DNA of 64,000 bases from Parapristionchus giblindavisi (lineage: Eukaryota; Nematoda; Chromadorea; Rhabditida; Diplogasteridae). Every line of letters starts with the position of its first letter. The first letter of the stretch is position 1. Both the position numbers and the translations under genes were made by a program. The stretch lies in NCBI GenBank assembly GCA_943737045.1, contig CALSFV010000083.1:248001-312000 (forward strand). Direction: 5' to 3'. Below, in pieces: positions 59,501-64,000 of the stretch. Below the pieces are notes generated by a model that was not told where the DNA came from, made no database searches, and worked only from the letters and a program-made list of their open reading frames with translations.

Positions 59501-62500
59501 ATTGGCCGTACTGACCACTTTGAAATAGTTTATCTTATTCAGAATTTTTCGCTCTTTCATTTGGTATATGACACGATAGGTTTCAATTTCATTTTCATAT
59601 TTCTCAAGTTATCTTGATCATATCAAAGTAAAAGCTACTTTTGTACTTCGGTCATTATAGCAGCAGTAAAATATTACAGCTCGACATGACCTGAATTGTG
59701 TCTCATTCAGAATTTTTTCCTCTTTCACATAGTATAATACTCGATAAGTATCATTGACAATTAGATTTGTAACGAATTATTTTGTACCAAAAACAGAGAG
59801 TATTGAAAGATAAATTTACATATTGGCCGTACTGACCACTTTGAAATAGTTTATCTTATTCAGAATTTTTCGCTCTTTCATTTGGTATATGACACGATAG
59901 GTTTCATTTTCATTTTGATATTTCTCAAGTTATCTTTTATCATATCAGAGTAAAAGCTACTTTTGTACTTCGGTGATTATGGCAGCAGTAAAATATTACA
60001 GCTCGACATGACCTGAAGTGTGTCTCATTCAGAATTTTTTCCTCTTTCACATAGTATATTACTCGATAAGTATCATTGACAATTAGACTTGTAACGAATT
60101 ATTTTGTACCAAAAACAGAGAGTATTGAAAGATAAATTTACATATTGGCCGTACTGACCACTTTGAAATAGTCTATCTTATTCAGAATTTTTCGCTCTTT
60201 CATTTGGTATATGACACGATAGGTTTCATTTTCATTTTCATATTTCTCAAGTTATCTTGATCATATCAGAGTAAAAGCTACTTTTGTACTTCGGTCATTA
60301 TAGCAGCAGTAAAATATTACAGCTCGACATGACCTGAAGTGTGTCTCATTCAGAATTTTTTCCTCTTTCACATAGTATATTACTCGATAAGTATCATTGA
60401 CAATTAGACTTGTAACGAATTATTTTGTACCAAAAACAGAGAGTATTGAAAGATAAATTTACATATTGGCCGTACTGACCACTTTGAAATAGTTTATCTT
60501 ATTCAGAATTTTTCGCTCTTTCATTTGGTATATGACACGATAGGTTTCATTTTCATTTTGATATTTCTCAAGTTATCTTTTATCATATCAGAGTAAAAGC
60601 TACTTTTGTACTTCGGTGATTATAGCAGCAGTAAAATATTACAGCTCGACATGACCTGATGTGTGTCTCATTCAGAATTTTTTCCTCTTTCACAAAGTAT
60701 ATTACTCGATAAGTATCATTGACAATTAGACTTGTAACGAATTATTTTTGTACCAAAATCAGAGAGTATTGAAAGATAAATTTACATATTGGCCGTACTG
60801 ACCACTTTGAAATAGTCTATCTTATTCAGAATTTTTCGCTCTTTCATTTGGTATATGACACGATAGGTTTCATTTTCATTTTCATATTTCTCAAGTTATC
60901 TTGATCATATCAGAGTAAAAGCTACTTTTGTACTTCGGTCATTATAGCAGCAGTAAAATATTACAACTCGACATGACCTGAAGTGTGTCTCATTCAGAAT
61001 TTGTTCCTCTTTCACATAGTATATTACTCGATAAGGATCATTGACAATTAGACTTGTAACGAATTATTTTGTACCAAAAACAGAGAGTATTGAAAGATAA
61101 ATTTACATATTGGCCGTACTGACCACTTTGAAATAGTTTATCTTATTCAGAATTTTTCGCTCTTTCATTTGGTATATGACACGATAGGTTTCATTTTCAT
61201 TTTCATATTTCTCAAGTTATCTTGATCATATCAGAGTAAAAGCTACTTTTGTACTTCGGTCATTATAGCAGCAGTAAAATATTACAGCTCGACATGACCT
61301 GAAGTGTGTCTCATTCAGAATTTTTTCCTCTTTCACATAGTATATTACTCGATAAGTATCATTGACAATTAGACTTGTAACGAATTATTTTGTACCAAAA
61401 ACAGAGAGTATTGAAAGATAAATTTACATATTGGCCGTACTGACCACTTTGAAATAGTCTATCTTATTCAGAATTTTTCGCTCTTTCATTTGGTATATGA
61501 CACGATAGGTTTCATTTTCATTTTGATATTTGTCAAGTTATCTTGATCATATCAGAGTAAAAGCTACTTTTGTACTTCGGTGATTATAGCAGCAGTAAAA
61601 TATTACAGCTCGACATGACCTGAAGTGTGTCTCATTCAGAATTTTTTTCTCTTTCACATAGTATATTACTCGATAAGTATCATTGACAATTAGACTTGTA
61701 ACGAATTATTTTGTACCAAAAACAGAGAGTATTGAAAGATAAATTTACATATTGGCCGTACTGACCACTTTGAAATAGTTTATCTTATTCAGAATTTTTC
61801 GCTCTTTCATTTGGTATATGACACGATAGGTTTCATTTTCATTTTCATATTTCTCAAGTTATCTTGATTATATCAGAGTAAAAGCTACTTTTGTACTTCG
61901 GTCATTATAGCAGCAATAAAATATTACAGCTCGACATGACCTGAAGTGTGTCTCATTCAGAATTTTTTCCTCTTTCACAAAGTATATTACTCGATAAGTA
62001 TCATTGACAATTAGACTTGTAACGAATTATTTTGTACCAAAAACAGAGAGTATTGAAAGATAAATTTACATATTGGCCGTACTGACCACTTTGAAATAGT
62101 TTATCTTATTCAGAATTTTTCGCTCTTTCATTTGGTATATGACACGATAGGTTTCATTTTCATTTTGATATTTCTCAAGTTATCTTTTATCATATCAGAG
62201 TAAAAGCTACTTTTGTACTTCGGTGATTATAGCAGCAGTAAAATATTACAGCTCGACATGACCTGAAGTGTGTCTCATTCAGAATTTTTCCTCTTTCACA
62301 TAGTATATTACTCGATAAGTATCATTGACAATTAGACTTGTAACGAATTATTTTGTACCAAAAACAGAGAGTATTGAAAGATAAATTTACATATTGGCCG
62401 TACTGACCACTTTGAAATAGTCTATCTTATTCAGAATTTTTCGCTCTTTCATTTGGTATATGACACGATAGGTTTCATTTTCATTTTGATATTTGTCAAG

Positions 62501-64000
62501 TTATCTTGATCATATCAGAGTAAAAGCTACTTTTGTACTTCGGTGATTATAGCAGCAGTAAAATATTACAGCTCGACATGACCTGAAGTGTGTCTCATTC
62601 AGAATTTTTTTCTCTTTCACATAGTATATTACTCGATAAGTATCATTGACAATTAGACTTGTAACGAATTATTTTGTACCAAAAACAGAGAGTATTGAAA
62701 GATAAATTTACATATTGGCCGTACTGACCACTTTGAAATAGTTTATCTTATTCAGAATTTTTCGCTCTTTCATTTGGTATATGACACGATAGGTTTCATT
62801 TTCATTTTCATATTTCTCAAGTTATCTTGATTATATCAGAGTAAAAGCTACTTTTGTACTTCGGTCATTATAGCAGCAATAAAATATTACAGCTCGACAT
62901 GACCTGAAGTGTGTCTCATTCAGAATTTTTTCCTCTTTCACAAAGTATATTACTCGATAAGTATCATTGACAATTAGACTTGTAACGAATTATTTTGTAC
63001 CAAAAACAGAGAGTATTGAAAGATAAATTTACATATTGGCCGTACTGACCACTTTGAAATACTTTATCTTATTCAGAATTTTTCGCTCTTTCATTTGGTA
63101 TATGACACGATAGGTTTCATTTTCATTTTGATATTTCTCAAGTTATCTTTTATCATATCAGAGTAAAAGCTACTTTTGTACTTCGGTGATTATAGCAGCA
63201 GTAAAATATTACAGCTCGACATGACCTGAAGTGTGTCTCATTCAGAATTTTTCCTCTTTCACATAGTATATTACTCGATAAGTATCATTGACAATTAGAC
63301 TTGTAACGAATTATTTTGTACCAAAAACAGAGAGTATTGAAAGATAAATTTACATATTGGCCGTACTGACCACTTTGAAATAGTCTATCTTATTCAGAAT
63401 TTTTCGCTCTTTCATTTGGTATATGACACGATAGGTTTCATTTTCATTTTGATATTTGTCAAGTTATCTTGATCATATCAGAGTAAAAGCTACTTTTGTA
63501 CTTCGGTGATTATAGCAGCAGTAAAATATTACAGCTCGACATGACCTGAAGTGTGTCTCATTCAGAATTTTTTTCTCTTTCACATAGTATATTACTCGAT
63601 AAGTATCATTGACAATTAGACTTGTAACGAATTATTTTGTACCAAAAACAGAGAGTATTGAAAGATAAATTTACATATTGGCCGTACTGACCACTTTGAA
63701 ATAGTTTATCTTATTCAGAATTTTTCGCTCTTTCATTTGGTATATGACACGATAGGTTTCATTTTCATTTTCATATTTCTCAAGTTATCTTGATTATATC
63801 AGAGTAAAAGCTACTTTTGTACTTCGGTCATTATAGCAGCAATAAAATATTACAGATCGACATGACCTGAAGTGTGTCTCATTCAGAATTTTTTCCTCTT
63901 TCACAAAGTATATTACTCGATAAGTATCATTGACAATTAGACTTGTAACGAATTATTTTGTACCAAAAACAGAGAGTATTGAAAGATAAATTTACATATT

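Larger units (their letters stand above)
33497..64000 (+). repeat. Satellite array, about 94 monomers of about 321 bp, unfinished
   Basis: All monomers are head to tail. Taking GCTCGACATGACCTGAAGTG as phase, starts occur at 33511, 34294, 34615, 34935, 35255 and so on to 63855, on average 321.2 bp apart (range about 319-324). Identity between neighbours is very high. Variable positions include GCTCGAC/GATCGAC/ACTCGAC, a T5-T7 run before CTCTTTCAC, TTGATCATATCAGAG/TTTATCATATCAGAG/TTGATTATATCAGAG, and GGTGATT/GGTCATT. There is no open frame of note and no telomeric repeat. The array runs off the right edge of the window. Confidence 0.97.

Noticed and set aside
33497..64000. CRISPR array or tandem genes
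   Set aside because: The whole 321-bp unit repeats with no variable spacers, there is no open frame, and the context is eukaryotic.
63535..64000. Telomere or array end at the right edge
   Set aside because: The sequence stops in mid-monomer with no TTAGGC-type repeats, so this is only the window limit.

Overview
This window looks like repeat-rich, gene-poor animal DNA, most likely from a nematode. The best clue is a pair of exons joined by a 54-bp intron with a GTATGT donor and a TTTCAG acceptor, which is the usual nematode style. An RTE-type LINE, Tc1/mariner remnants and a very high density of palindromic foldback elements fit the same picture. There are no operons or bacterial signals. 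I cannot name the species, and other small-genome invertebrates are not excluded. No complete host protein gene is visible.

Bases 1-11,330 are a patchwork of palindromic elements. They include a 185-bp MITE, a 1.6-kb foldback carrying a coding-like terminal exon, a 1.44-kb near-perfect palindrome and a 1.4-kb foldback with a retroposon inserted. Between them lie fragments of a dispersed repeat here called DR1. Bases 11,331-13,850 hold a tRNA-Ala(UGC)-like gene followed at once by a 5'-truncated, decayed RTE-clade LINE with endonuclease and reverse transcriptase domains. Bases 14,467-22,772 hold small MITEs, degenerate tRNA-like units, a rearranged Tc1/mariner copy split by another element, a 2.0-kb TTAA-flanked element and a truncated foldback with Tc1-like ends.

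Bases 23,067-33,482 form a 10.4-kb inverted repeat with 1.8-kb arms that look almost identical. Each arm carries the last two exons of an unidentified gene. The interior holds a nested 2.9-kb palindrome, an intact tRNA-Asp(GUC), two copies of a 222-bp repeat containing the 5' end of U2 snRNA, a 639-bp palindromic transposon with an 8-bp target duplication and its empty site preserved, and a complete 1.65-kb foldback with Tc1-like ends.

From 33,497 to the end of the window (30.5 kb, unfinished) there is one head-to-tail satellite array of about 94 monomers of roughly 321 bp. Diagnostic variants show higher-order repeats of 2, 3 and 5 monomers and long-range block copies about 16, 55 and 65 monomers apart. 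Each monomer appears to descend from a dimer of about 160 bp. The first monomer is interrupted by the 3' end of a second kind of LINE. The features do not form a pathway. The window reads as the edge of a satellite or heterochromatin block in which foldback elements and retroposons have accumulated and nested.
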